Position numbers and translations under genes: made by a program. From positions 3,908,501-3,972,500 of the forward strand of contig NC_065576.1 in NCBI RefSeq assembly GCF_937616625.2: a DNA stretch of 64,000 nucleotides, given 5' to 3'. Below are positions 12,458 through 25,145 of the stretch, piece after piece; the first letter of the stretch is position 1, and every line of letters starts with the position of its first letter. This DNA comes from Mercurialis annua (Eukaryota; Streptophyta; Magnoliopsida; Malpighiales; Euphorbiaceae). A model generated the notes under the pieces. The model did not search any database, was not told the origin of the DNA, and saw only the letters and a list, made by a program, of their open reading frames with translations.

Positions 12458-15096
12458 TGTCACGACCCAAATTATTGAGCCGAGACCGGCGCTAGGGAAT
12501 GGGAGTGGTTGCTCCGAAACCCGTAGCAAGCCTAAAACCGTTATAAATTTTTCGCGATTAAAACATATTACTATATATAATACATTTATTAAAACATCGT
12601 ATTTCTTTTCTGAAAACATTCGCGAACACATTCTTAGAAACCAGGGTCTTACCGAGCGATATCTCATATCCAGCACCGCCCTGTTTCTGATCACAAACAT
12701 AACCAATTCCTCTTAAGGCAATTGGTACACAATTCAAACGGATAAAACACCATCTTTATAAACAACTTATTTATAAAACTATATCAGAGTTTATTTTTCC
12801 AATACCGTTTGAAATTAAATCATAAATCTTATACTGACACCTACTGACTACTGCAGCTCTATAAAACTCATACTTTGTGTAAGCCAAAAGGCTGCCGACA
12901 CAAAGGAGATGGTCTGTCTGATCCGACTCCGGTCACCTGAAATAAAACACTGTGAGGGAGTCAGTATTTTGGGAAATACTGAGTGAGTTGACATTTACTA
13001 ACAGTATTATAAAAATATAACATCGCATCTTAAGAGAACAATATTATAAAACATATAAACATGTATTTGATCCGTACGAAACTAATATCCTAGCATGTGA
13101 CACATCTCTCGAATAATCATATATCATTCAACTCAATCGTAAATATCAATTGCGAGTCCAACTCGCTGGTGGCCCAGCCACTAGATACGGGGACTTCCAG
13201 GCTACACCGTAGCCGAGTTCACTCTGCGTATCTAAATCATATTCATCATCAGCTTCCAGCTGAGTTATATCAATTCATCACTCATATGCAAACATACTAG
13301 ACCGACTCGGTACTGGTGATCACACAGCCTATTGACACCCAATAGGTAGCTAGTTTCTTCGGATCGCATACTAGTTCTCGTATACAGAAATTAAGTAAAC
13401 ATATAACATTTCAATCAATTATAGGTAATGCGATGCGTATAAACAATATACGTATATATATGAAGATAACTTTTATACTAATAATACGCGAAAGTAAATT
13501 GCCACTCACAGTGACCGCTATCCAAAACTGCATTATTATAATCCCGCAAGCGTAAGCTCCATGCGTTGTCCAATCACGTATCCACTCCCGCTAACTGGCT
13601 TGATAGCTTGTCGGTACGTCAGTTACTTAATCGAGTTACCTATACGTTTAATTCATAAACGTTGATTTAGTATTCAAATTCCTAAGTTATAAACTTAGGT
13701 TAACACAATCGTATTTCAAATACGACTCTTAACTTTGATAATCTCTTAATCACACTTTTCTCTTTTAAACGTCCTAGTTTACGTTTTGATATTCAATCGA
13801 ATCACGATTGATTACACGACGTGAAATTGTTTGAAATCGAGTTTCTGCGTCGCGTCAGGGCCCAGAAAGCCCAAATCAGGAATCCTCACTCGGCGAAGGA
13901 CTGCACGTTCGTGCAGCAGTGTACTGCACGTTCGTGCAGCAGTACGCTGCACGTTCGTGTGCTCCACGTTCGTGTAGTGTCCTACACGAACGTGTGCTAC
14001 ACGTTCGTGCAGTCTGCTACACGAACGTGTACTGCACGTTCGTGCAGTCTGCTACACGAGCGTGTACTGCACGTTCGTGCAGCAAACGGCTGCCGATGTG
14101 CAGCTCCGGGGTTCATTCCCCGGGCCAATTCCGACGTGCTTAAACGTCCAAAATCGATTCTAGCACGATTTCCATTAATAACCATCTCAAATATCATCAA
14201 AAACGCCAATAGAAACGCGATTACGATTCGTTTAATTCGTTAAAACGAAATAACCCTTATTTATCAATTCTCATAATAAAAACGTCAAGCTTACCTCGAT
14301 TTGAAGCTTAGCGATGATAGAGAATCGAATTCTGAACGAATCGATATAAAGAACTCGCGATTTGGACGAGAAACGGCGAAACGGCGACGGATCGTAATCG
14401 ATCGTCGAAAGCTTCTGTAACTTTCGCTTCCTCTGATCATCACTTCCTTTCCTTACTCTTAAGGAAAGTTATTATGTATATCTTGGCTAATTGTCCATTT
14501 TGATCCTTCATTTCTTTAACTTAAACCATTTCTCTTTTAAACTTTCTAATTTAACCAAATGGTTAAGTTATTCTTTTAACTCGATTGCTTTCGTATTATT
14601 TATATTCATATAAATAATACTAACTCAAAATTATTATTTTCCGTCAATAATCTTTTAATTACTATTCTCGAGACTTAATTGGCTAATTTACACTTTCGCC
14701 CTTAAACTTCTCAAAAGTGACAATTTAGCCCAAAACGTATCCGCGTCCAAATTTTAAAAGGTCTCCGATTGACCCAAAACTTTTACCACATAATCTATAA
14801 AACATTTCGCGGACCTTGGCGAAATAATATCCCTTCGGGTTTTATATGGTTAAATCACCATTTTAGTCCCTCTACTTTATCTTGCAACTTTCTTAGTATT
14901 TTTCTTTTCCAATTCTAATTCCAACTTTTAGAACTGAAATATAATATTAATCTTTCACAATAATCCTTTCGAGTCCGTCCTGCTAAAATTTAATATTTAT
15001 CCTAATTTCTCGGAAATCTTTCTGATATCGCCATTCTAGCGACTTAACACTGGACACGTGGTCCAATTAAATACTTAAATATTTTGGGGTATTACA
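12458..15096 (-). repeat. 3' LTR of the nested retrotransposon (2,639 bp)
   Basis: This copy pairs with 19548-22186 at a constant offset of 7,090 bases from end to end, so there are no indels, and every block I compared was identical. Small open frames inside it (for example 13821-14243 and 12453-12716) recur unchanged in the other LTR and are not genes. The polypurine tract lies immediately to its right, which makes this the 3' LTR. Confidence 0.95.
13901..14082. repeat. Palindromic repeat array in the 3' LTR (ten units)
   Basis: Ten 16-bp units start at 13901, 13924, 13947, 13962, 13982, 13997, 14017, 14032, 14052 and 14067. The commonest is CTGCACGTTCGTGCAG, a near-palindrome with a TT centre; variants are CTACACGAACGTGTAC-like. 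Units are spaced 15-23 bp apart and each carries an ACGT core in a CACGTT or AACGTG context. The array could be a cluster of bZIP-type protein sites or a set of small hairpins. An identical array lies in the other LTR. Confidence 0.9.
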
Positions 15097-15108
15097 TTCT
15101 TCCCTCCT
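15097..15108 (-). other. Polypurine tract of the LTR retrotransposon
   Basis: On the minus strand the sequence is AGGAGGGAAGAA and directly abuts the TGTAATACC start of the 3' LTR. This is the expected site for plus-strand priming in reverse transcription and fixes the element's orientation. Confidence 0.85.
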
Positions 15109-18100
15109 TATAAAAATTCGTCCTCGAATTTTCATACACTTTCTTAACTTATCTTAAACCATTAACATCTTGAACTCTCTTCATAATAAGTACACCATGT
15201 TCACTTCACCACGCTTATTAGTGCGTGGAATTATCATTCCAGCTATCTGCTTCTTGTACCATAACGTCATTCGTCATTGACGATCTTCATGTTACTACCT
15301 TCCTCTATCGTGATGTCAGGTGTATTTTGATGCCTCGTGATCCCTCATCTTTAATCTTTTCGCTTTGATCTTATATACATGACTCTTTCATCTGTTCTTT
15401 GTTTAACATGCAATACTATAGGCTCTTGTCCTTGTAATTGGACTTTCAGTTTATAACTGAAGCCCAATGATAGTTTGTCTTAATGATGTCTTTTCATTAA
15501 AGGTAATAATACTCGTCGCTCAATTTCTTATTTGTGTCTGACTGATGTAGACAACTCACTAATTTGCATTTACGACTTTTCGTTCTTAACTCCTTACATT
15601 TCTCCAATATATCTAATCCTATCATCGTTCCTTTTTGAGTGATGTAAACACTCAAATGACTTGTACTTCACTCCTTATGTAGTCTCTTTCGCATTACTCT
15701 TACCATCATTTAATTGATATTAATTTTGGGGCTGGGAACTTAATTCCATTATCCATTTTCCCCGTAGGTCTTATATGCTTACCTTATGCAATTTCATCCT
15801 TTGCTATCGTAGTCTATCAATGGTTATCAATGAGATGTTTCTCATGATGCATCCTTATAATGTCTTTGCTTTCCCTGCAGGGACTTACTTGATCTTCTTC
15901 TTTTTATATTTTTGTACCTTATGTACTGCTTCCTTAGTCGTATCCTTGTTGACTTACTTCCTTGTCCCTAAATGCAATGCACTAACTGTTGAAATTTCTT
16001 ATCTCTTCTTACTTTACATCAATATGTTTCATCTCTCATTCGTTACATTCTTGGATAACTGTCTTTGTTATCCCGTCCTCTATTTTACTTTACGATCATC
16101 GCTAACATCTTTTAAAGATTGTTAGTCTTACGTGATGTTTCTTTATACTACAGATACTTGCACATTACTGCTTAATATCCTATAAGAAAGAGATATTCAA
16201 TTTCTTTGCGAATCTTCTTGATTTGAGCGTAACTGTTACTTACACGATCTTCATAATAGTGGGACAACAATTGTCGCCGCGTTGAAGTCCTACTCCTGAT
16301 TTGTTCAATGTACACTGTGTATTCATTTCCAACTTGTTAATTTCTACTTCTGTCCATATCGTAGGTATACTTCTTCGTTACTTTCTTTGACTTCTTGTCC
16401 TTAGTTAACCAATAGGATCAATAGTCTAAATGCTATGATCCTATGGTACTCTTATTGCGTTCCTAATTCACGTTCTTATCGTGTTTCTTAATCATCTTCT
16501 AGTGCAGTCTTTGCTTTCCTCCTCAGCGCATCTCGTACATCATGTACTACTCGCTTTTAATATCCACAACATTGATCATTAATTGAGAGTTGTGGCCTTC
16601 TTTATCTGAATTTTCCCGACGTAGTGCGTTCTTAATCGTATACGTATCGTCTTATCGTATTCGTACTGTCATCATGGCCGTCTGTAAGCCGATCATATGC
16701 TGATGTCATCTCTATCGCATTTCGTATTTCTGATATTTCTTGTTTCGGCATTCTGAACGTCGATTACCAATTAGTAATGGTCGCAGCTTCTTTTGCCTGC
16801 AATATCGACGTAGTACACTCTCGATTACTTATATATCTTCATACTGTACCCTTTACTGACATCTTAACTGTCAGTGGATCCATTCATATGACTCTATCAT
16901 CTTTATCCCTTTTTGTTTCTATGCGTTAACGACTACATAGAATTCAATTCATTTGATCTTCTCGTCATCTTTTCACGTGACTTTCTCTTTTTCATTCCTC
17001 AATAACTCTTATCAAGTTTCTTGCGATATACGCGGTTATCCGTACTTTCCTTAACTCTGCTTACTTTAACTGATTTCTTATTATTCATAACCTTCTTTTG
17101 CGTCTTTATACTTTATCATGTACGTCATGTACCTTTGGTAATCCCTTGACCGTACGCCGCAAATTAGTGGACCTACCGGTAGCATTCCTTGTGAGGAGGA
17201 GCGCATTTACCTCCTTATATGATTCAGAGCTATCTCTGCATCCTTCCTCAGATTGTGATATTTCCGTACGCTGGATCAGGAATGTTCATTCCAGTACTCT
17301 TCAATATCAGATTCGTCTGATAATTCTTCCTCTCCGAAGTCCTTTTCCTGAGGATCCGCTTCTGGGAATGTATCAAACAAGTTTGATCTTGTCTGACACC
17401 TTTTAATCCTTTACACCTTTACGCTTTACTAATTCGTTTCATAATCGAATCTTTGAGGTGGAAGTTTCAACTCTTAATCCACCGATTGCAGTTCTTGTTA
17501 TTTATGTCTCGATCTTTCTTATCGTATACTTCAACTGTTCATTTACACCATATCTTCTGGTCTAATAACCTTGATTTTTCCCGATTATTCCTTATCGGAA
17601 TTAATGGTAGAAAGAATTTCCCAAATCGGGTCACAAACTTAGTTCATGTTATTTGGTCTTTCACCGCTCCAATTGCATGTCGGAACTAATTATAGGTTGA
17701 ACCTTTCATCGACATCTTTATTGACATTATTGTTTGTCCGTCATCCGCTCGATGTATACAACATCTTACTTTACTTTTTCTAAAGGTTTTGGCATACCAC
17801 TTGATCCGCTAAACTCCTTTAGCTTTAACTTATCCATACCATTATCAAACCTTTATAGGTGTCTCTTTCTTTACGTTGATACTATCTCTGTACTCATCAT
17901 CCTTTTATTGACACATAGTTACTTATATCAGTTGCTTTTACAGCTAACTAATCCATAATGACGTCGGGTTATTACGTCATTTCCAATGCCTATATATTCT
18001 CACTTTACTTTACTAAGTTCTCGTTGACTTTTATCTCGTTCTTGACCTCTACTAGCCAATAGGATTATGGTGCATTCACTTTTGTTACCTCGATCTTCTT

Positions 18101-19531
18101 CCCGCGCCTCATATACTTGTTGTGCAACAGCACGCGATCGTGCAGTTCTTTGTTCATAGTATAGCGATTATATAAAGGAATACTGATAAATTCCTTAAAA
18201 TATAATTCTTACTAATCTTCACGTCTAATCGACGCCCACGTACGTTGGACTCTAGAGACGTCTCCTTCCTTTAAACTTTCTAGGGTTACGTCTCTTATTG
18301 GAAGTCTTCTGAGTGTTCTGACTCATCGTAGACTAGCCAATTGCCAAAACATATACTCGCGTTGTATATGTTAAACGCATATTACTATCGTAGCTATAAG
18401 CATCTATATTGACCGAATTCAAGAAAATCAGTGTCCCCTAGATTTTCTTGATTACGCATCGCATCTTAAGTCTTGCGAGCATTCCACTCACATGGACTTA
18501 ATCAAACATTAGAATGTCTACGTATAACACACATGTGTTATACGTCATTTATCAGATATGCTTCATTATCTGGGCACATATATTATTCTATTTAATCAAG
18601 GCTAAGTTCATATCCTAAAAGCATAACTTCTATGTTCTCGCAATTATACTTATTCGATCTTCTCGTAGCCTTGATCGCAGCTTGCTCGCGAGTACTTCAC
18701 TTCCTTCACAGAGTTATGGTCTAGGTATACTTACATAAAAACAAAACTCTTTGGAAACTTTCTCAAATAAAACATCTCATTTCGAGATTTAAATCAAAAT
18801 TCCATTGAAATTTTAGCAAAATTGTGCACTAGGGTGATGACGTCTCTCATCCCCAAAGAGTTGCCACAGCTCACCTTTTTGGTCTGAGCGTAATGCATAT
18901 GATGCATGTTCTATTAATGCATGTATTCATTCATTGTTCTTTTCATTAGCAATGTATGTAGTGATGCACTTCTATCAATGTCGTGGCATTTATATACAAT
19001 GACTATCACGGGTCTAGGCACAATTATGCTTTCAAAATCGTTTAAACAAAAAAACTTTAGAAAGTTATAAAGTTTAAGTTTTGTAAGCTCTCTAGACCTT
19101 AAAACTCTGTATCTGGAAAGTTCTTCAACTTTTGTAACTTTGCATTTCTTCTTCATTCTCCTTTTTGACACTTCGATCGATCGAATTCGAAAGCATATTG
19201 GCGTTATTCAATGCCAACCACATACGTGTTACTATCGAGTCATAGTAACATCAACTATATTCTAGTCATAGGGGGCATTGCATCTCCCCGAGATTCCATC
19301 TAAATATGCATATCACATATGCATACCTTATCGAAAACAAAATATGCGCGTGTATCTCACATACGTATGTCACAACAAACAAACAAGCACTTCACATACC
19401 AATAAATCTTACTTATCACAAAACGACAATGCAAACCACTTGGATCAGACAGAACTCAACTCTATAGCTGCAGTAGTTCCTAGGTCACTTAACTATCAAG
19501 ACTCATATTAGCAGAGGTAACTGGACCAACT
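15109..19531 (-). pseudogene. Decayed internal region with possible gag remnant
   Basis: The interior is purine-rich on the minus strand, like the coding strand of a retroelement, but stops and frame changes are dense. A minus-strand ATG at 18326 opens a basic, Gln/Lys-rich reading of about 25 codons (MSQNTQKTSNKRR...). Further on, near 17.8 kb, a reading LKLKEFSGSSGMPKPLE resembles the start of Ty3/gypsy gag. I could not recognise protease, reverse transcriptase, RNase H or integrase motifs, and no minus-strand frame exceeds about 85 codons. The plus-strand frames at 15775-16125, 17098-17406, 17453-17689 and 17734-17958 lie antisense to this region and are shadows. The element would need proteins from a relative to move. 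Confidence 0.4.
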
Positions 19532-19543
19532 GCTCTGATACCA
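19532..19543 (-). other. Primer binding site, initiator tRNA-Met type
   Basis: On the minus strand the sequence is TGGTATCAGAGC, complementary to the 3' end of plant initiator tRNA-Met. It is separated from the 5' LTR by the four bases ATTG. Plant retroelements commonly use this tRNA as primer. Confidence 0.9.
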
Positions 19544-19547
19544 CAAT

Positions 19548-22186
19548 TGTCACGACCCAAATTATTGAGCCGAGACCGGCGCTAGGGAATGGGAGTGGTT
19601 GCTCCGAAACCCGTAGCAAGCCTAAAACCGTTATAAATTTTTCGCGATTAAAACATATTACTATATATAATACATTTATTAAAACATCGTATTTCTTTTC
19701 TGAAAACATTCGCGAACACATTCTTAGAAACCAGGGTCTTACCGAGCGATATCTCATATCCAGCACCGCCCTGTTTCTGATCACAAACATAACCAATTCC
19801 TCTTAAGGCAATTGGTACACAATTCAAACGGATAAAACACCATCTTTATAAACAACTTATTTATAAAACTATATCAGAGTTTATTTTTCCAATACCGTTT
19901 GAAATTAAATCATAAATCTTATACTGACACCTACTGACTACTGCAGCTCTATAAAACTCATACTTTGTGTAAGCCAAAAGGCTGCCGACACAAAGGAGAT
20001 GGTCTGTCTGATCCGACTCCGGTCACCTGAAATAAAACACTGTGAGGGAGTCAGTATTTTGGGAAATACTGAGTGAGTTGACATTTACTAACAGTATTAT
20101 AAAAATATAACATCGCATCTTAAGAGAACAATATTATAAAACATATAAACATGTATTTGATCCGTACGAAACTAATATCCTAGCATGTGACACATCTCTC
20201 GAATAATCATATATCATTCAACTCAATCGTAAATATCAATTGCGAGTCCAACTCGCTGGTGGCCCAGCCACTAGATACGGGGACTTCCAGGCTACACCGT
20301 AGCCGAGTTCACTCTGCGTATCTAAATCATATTCATCATCAGCTTCCAGCTGAGTTATATCAATTCATCACTCATATGCAAACATACTAGACCGACTCGG
20401 TACTGGTGATCACACAGCCTATTGACACCCAATAGGTAGCTAGTTTCTTCGGATCGCATACTAGTTCTCGTATACAGAAATTAAGTAAACATATAACATT
20501 TCAATCAATTATAGGTAATGCGATGCGTATAAACAATATACGTATATATATGAAGATAACTTTTATACTAATAATACGCGAAAGTAAATTGCCACTCACA
20601 GTGACCGCTATCCAAAACTGCATTATTATAATCCCGCAAGCGTAAGCTCCATGCGTTGTCCAATCACGTATCCACTCCCGCTAACTGGCTTGATAGCTTG
20701 TCGGTACGTCAGTTACTTAATCGAGTTACCTATACGTTTAATTCATAAACGTTGATTTAGTATTCAAATTCCTAAGTTATAAACTTAGGTTAACACAATC
20801 GTATTTCAAATACGACTCTTAACTTTGATAATCTCTTAATCACACTTTTCTCTTTTAAACGTCCTAGTTTACGTTTTGATATTCAATCGAATCACGATTG
20901 ATTACACGACGTGAAATTGTTTGAAATCGAGTTTCTGCGTCGCGTCAGGGCCCAGAAAGCCCAAATCAGGAATCCTCACTCGGCGAAGGACTGCACGTTC
21001 GTGCAGCAGTGTACTGCACGTTCGTGCAGCAGTACGCTGCACGTTCGTGTGCTCCACGTTCGTGTAGTGTCCTACACGAACGTGTGCTACACGTTCGTGC
21101 AGTCTGCTACACGAACGTGTACTGCACGTTCGTGCAGTCTGCTACACGAGCGTGTACTGCACGTTCGTGCAGCAAACGGCTGCCGATGTGCAGCTCCGGG
21201 GTTCATTCCCCGGGCCAATTCCGACGTGCTTAAACGTCCAAAATCGATTCTAGCACGATTTCCATTAATAACCATCTCAAATATCATCAAAAACGCCAAT
21301 AGAAACGCGATTACGATTCGTTTAATTCGTTAAAACGAAATAACCCTTATTTATCAATTCTCATAATAAAAACGTCAAGCTTACCTCGATTTGAAGCTTA
21401 GCGATGATAGAGAATCGAATTCTGAACGAATCGATATAAAGAACTCGCGATTTGGACGAGAAACGGCGAAACGGCGACGGATCGTAATCGATCGTCGAAA
21501 GCTTCTGTAACTTTCGCTTCCTCTGATCATCACTTCCTTTCCTTACTCTTAAGGAAAGTTATTATGTATATCTTGGCTAATTGTCCATTTTGATCCTTCA
21601 TTTCTTTAACTTAAACCATTTCTCTTTTAAACTTTCTAATTTAACCAAATGGTTAAGTTATTCTTTTAACTCGATTGCTTTCGTATTATTTATATTCATA
21701 TAAATAATACTAACTCAAAATTATTATTTTCCGTCAATAATCTTTTAATTACTATTCTCGAGACTTAATTGGCTAATTTACACTTTCGCCCTTAAACTTC
21801 TCAAAAGTGACAATTTAGCCCAAAACGTATCCGCGTCCAAATTTTAAAAGGTCTCCGATTGACCCAAAACTTTTACCACATAATCTATAAAACATTTCGC
21901 GGACCTTGGCGAAATAATATCCCTTCGGGTTTTATATGGTTAAATCACCATTTTAGTCCCTCTACTTTATCTTGCAACTTTCTTAGTATTTTTCTTTTCC
22001 AATTCTAATTCCAACTTTTAGAACTGAAATATAATATTAATCTTTCACAATAATCCTTTCGAGTCCGTCCTGCTAAAATTTAATATTTATCCTAATTTCT
22101 CGGAAATCTTTCTGATATCGCCATTCTAGCGACTTAACACTGGACACGTGGTCCAATTAAATACTTAAATATTTTGGGGTATTACA
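19548..22186 (-). repeat. 5' LTR of the nested retrotransposon (2,639 bp)
   Basis: Same sequence as 12458-15096 at a constant offset of 7,090. The primer binding site lies next to it on the left, so this is the promoter-bearing 5' LTR in the minus orientation. It contains the second copy of the palindromic array (20991-21172). Confidence 0.95.
20991..21172. repeat. Palindromic repeat array in the 5' LTR
   Basis: An exact counterpart of the array at 13901-14082, with the same ten units and the same spacing. Confidence 0.9.
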
Positions 22187-25123
22187 GTGGAGGTCGAATA
22201 AAACCGAGGTGGATGGTGTTATTGTGAGGTATTTTAATAACCTATTCACAGAGGATAATGCTGAAATCCTGCAGTTTATGGATATTGAGCCAAGAGTTTC
22301 GGTTGAGGAGAATGTTTGTTTGTTGAAGCCTGTAACTGAGCCAGAAGTTAGAAAGTCAATTTTCAGCATGCATAACGATAAGTCACCTGGGCCAGACGGC
22401 TTCAATCCGGCTTTTTACAAGAAATTTTGGGGGGTGGTTGGAAATGATATTGTGCAGTTGTGTAAGAATTTTTTTGCAAATGGGGTCTTTAGTGATGGGT
22501 TAAATGATACAGCCCTAGTTTTAATTCCCAAAGTTAGTTGTCCGGAGTTGGTAACTGATCTTAGGCCGATTGCCTTATGTAATGTTGCTTACAAAATTAT
22601 TTCTAAGGTCCTGGCAAACCGTATGAAGAAGCTTTTGCCCCGTATAATCTCTGAGACCCAAAGTGCTTTTGTGGAGAACAGACTTATCACAGATAATTTT
22701 CTCATTGCCTATGAAATAGGGCATTATCTGAGATGTAAGAGGAGGGGAAAAAATGGGATGGCAGCCTTGAAGATTGACATGAGCAAAGCGTACGATAGAG
22801 TTAGATGGGATTTTATTGATAGTATGCTCCGAAAACTGGGTTTTTGCGAAAACTGGATTCATTTGGTGATGTTTTGTGTTAGATCGGTCAAGTTTACAAG
22901 TGTTGGCAGTTGTGATATGTTGAACCCGATTATTCCTAGTCGGGGGTTGCGTCAAGGTGACCCGCTATCACCGTACCTATTTATAATTTGTGCAGAAGGA
23001 TTAAGCCTGCTTCTTGCACAAGAAGAGCTAGCGGGTAGATTGCATGGAGTGTCGATCTGTAGAGGAGCTCCTTCGGTAAGTCATCTATTTTTTGCGGACG
23101 ATAGTTTTTTTTTTTTCGGGCGTCGGTGGATGAGATGGCTGCAGTTAAAGGAGTCTTGGATACTTATGAGAATCTTTCTGGTCAGAAAGTTAATTTTCTA
23201 AAATCCAATATTTTGTTTAGTTCCAACACATCTTTGGAGTTGAGGGAGAGTATTAAGGCTGTTTTGAATGTCGAAGAAGGAAAAGAAGATGGTAAATACT
23301 TAGGGCTTCCGGCGTTGGTTGGAAGGAACAAATGTTCTATTTTTCGATTTATTAAAGATAGAATGTGGAATAGAATGAAAAGCTGGAATTCCAAATTTTT
23401 ATCTCGCGGAGGTAAGGAGGTGTTGATTAAGTCGGTAGCGCAAGCTCTTCCAAATTATGTCATGAACGTTTTTTTAATTCCTCTTCGGCTTTGCGAAGAG
23501 CTTGAGAGAATGTTAAATTCGTTTTGGTGGGGTAGAGATCAAGTGAGGAGGAAGGGTATTTGTTGGGCTAGTTGGGACAAGCTTTGCGAGCCTAAGAAGT
23601 ATGGAGGTATGGGGTTCAAAAATATTCGAAGTTTCAATATAGCCATGCTGGCTCGTCAAGCATGGCGGTTGATTAATGTAGATAATAACCTTATGGTTAA
23701 GATTTTCAAAGCCAAATATTTCCCAAAGTCCTCCTTTCTTGAAGCTAAGCTAGGGTCGAACCCTAGTTTCGTTTGGCGTAGTATTTATGAGGCTCAAAAG
23801 GTGATGCATGATGGAGCTAGAGTTAAAATTGGGAACGGGCATAAAACTCTTGTGTGGGGTAGTCCATGGCTCGGCAGTGCAGGAAGGGGTTGCATTACTA
23901 CCCCTATGCCGGAGTCTCTTGAAATGGCTACTGTTAACAATCTTATGGACGTGGAGGGTGTTGCATGGGATGAGGGATTGCTTAGGGATATGTTTAATGA
24001 TGTGGATGTTGAAATATTTTAAATATTCCTTTAAGCAGCCGTGATGTTGATGGTGGTTGGCGGTGGAGGTTTGAGCTGAAAGGGAAGTTCACAGTTAAAA
24101 GTTGTTATCGAGCTATTAGAGGGGAATTTTCTGGGCAGTGTAGTGATGTTTGGGGTGAAATTTGGAAGCTGCAGACCCCTCTCCACGTTCGTAACTTCAT
24201 CTGGAGGGTGTGTAAGAATTTTCTTCCTACTGCTGCAGCTTTGGCACGTCGTAAGGTCTTCATTTTTGACCAATGCTCAGTCTGTACTGATGGGGTTGAC
24301 AACGCTGAACATCTGTTGATGTGGTGCTCTGTCGCGAGAGATTGTTGGAGGTCAGTTCGGGTCCCAGATATGGCGGAGGATACGAGTATTCAGGAATGGG
24401 TTGGCAGCTGGTTATCAGTTCAGGACGTGGAGGAGAAGGCTTTGATTGCGATGGTCTGCTGGAATTTATGGCTGAACAGGAATTCCATTGTTTGGCAGCA
24501 GAAAGCGGGTTCGGCAGGCTCTATTCTGTCAGCAGCAGCTTCTCAATTGGCTGCATGGTCGGCTGCTAGGACTTCTGGAAATAAACTCAGCGGGATGGAG
24601 ATGGAGGAAGGTGATGGTAGTATCAGATGGATGCCGCCAAGACAGGGTTGGCTTAAAGCTAACATAGACGCGGCAAACTTCTCTAATAGTCATGGTACAG
24701 GGGTAGGGATTGTGGTTCGTGACTCTAATGGAAATCTGGTGCAAGCTAGACAGGTGAGATTTAGTGGTAATGTTTCATCGTATGTTAGTGAAGCCATGGG
24801 AATTCGAGAAGCTCTGAGTTGGTTGAAGGGATGTCAGAATGTAGTTATCGAATCTGACGCAATGGATGTCATTCTCGATATTAGAAATCCAGAGGGTTCT
24901 GAGGATTTTCTAATAGGTGATTGTGCGTATTTGGCAAAGCAGTTTAGTAATGTTATTTTTAAGTTCGTGAGACGATCTGCGAATCAGGCAGCGCATTTAT
25001 TAGCGCAAAATGCCCGTTCCATGTCAGGTCATCAGGAGTGGTTCTGTCATTCTCCTGAGTTTCTCACAAATGTAACTGCTTTGGATCTTTAATAAAGTTC
25101 GAATTGATTCTCAAAAAAAAAAA
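22187..25123 (+). pseudogene. L1-type LINE ORF2, right part: RT, zinc-binding region and RNase H, with poly-A tail
   Basis: The frame continues from 12457. It encodes the reverse transcriptase (PGPDGFNPAFYKKFW near 22390, the SAFVENRLITDNFL region near 22660, LRQGDPLSPYLF from 22947, FADD at 23091-23102), the zf-RVT region (IWKLQTPLHVRNFIWR near 24160 with a C-X2-C and HLLMWC pattern) and a plant RVT_3 RNase H (about 24650-25090: IDAA, SEAMGIREAL, ESDAMD, ANQAAHLLA). Two frameshifts break it: one at the T12 run 23105-23116 just after FADD, and one near 24015. The frame ends at 25092, followed by an AATAAAG-like signal and A11 (25113-25123). Conserved RT and RNase H residues remain, so decay is mild. 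With the 5' truncation, frameshifts and LTR insertion, it is inactive. Confidence 0.93.
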
Positions 25124-25145
25124 TTAAAATACTAAAATGATGCAG

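Larger units (their letters stand above)
12453..22191 (-). mobile_element. Nested LTR retrotransposon, Ty3/gypsy-like and non-autonomous
   Basis: The element occupies 12458-22186 and is flanked by the 5-bp target duplication GTGGA (12453-12457 and 22187-22191). In its own orientation the LTRs read TGTAATACCCC...GGTCGTGACA, with TG/CA ends. It reads leftward: the 5' LTR is 19548-22186, the primer binding site lies next to it, and the polypurine tract abuts the 3' LTR at 12458-15096. The internal region (15097-19547, 4,451 bp) has no long frame in either direction, only traces of gag-like sequence. The short reading before the polypurine tract (NSRTNFYKEGR, minus strand near 15115) resembles the pol end of plant Ty3/gypsy elements. 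Long LTRs with a degenerate interior resemble a large retrotransposon derivative. Assignment to Ty3/gypsy is inferred. Confidence 0.9.

Noticed and set aside
13901..14082. Regularly spaced palindromes resembling a CRISPR array
   Set aside because: Plant nuclear DNA, irregular spacers of only a few bases, location within an LTR, no cas genes.
13821..14243. 140-codon plus-strand frame rich in Cys, Thr and Arg, repeated at 20911-21333
   Set aside because: It lies in both LTRs and is the translation of the palindromic array; no family resemblance.
15775..17958. Several plus-strand frames of 75-116 codons
   Set aside because: Antisense to the decayed interior of the minus-strand retroelement; Ser/Leu/Phe-rich composition as expected from the complement of purine-rich DNA.
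22575..22955. 126-codon minus-strand frame
   Set aside because: Antisense to the LINE reverse transcriptase.
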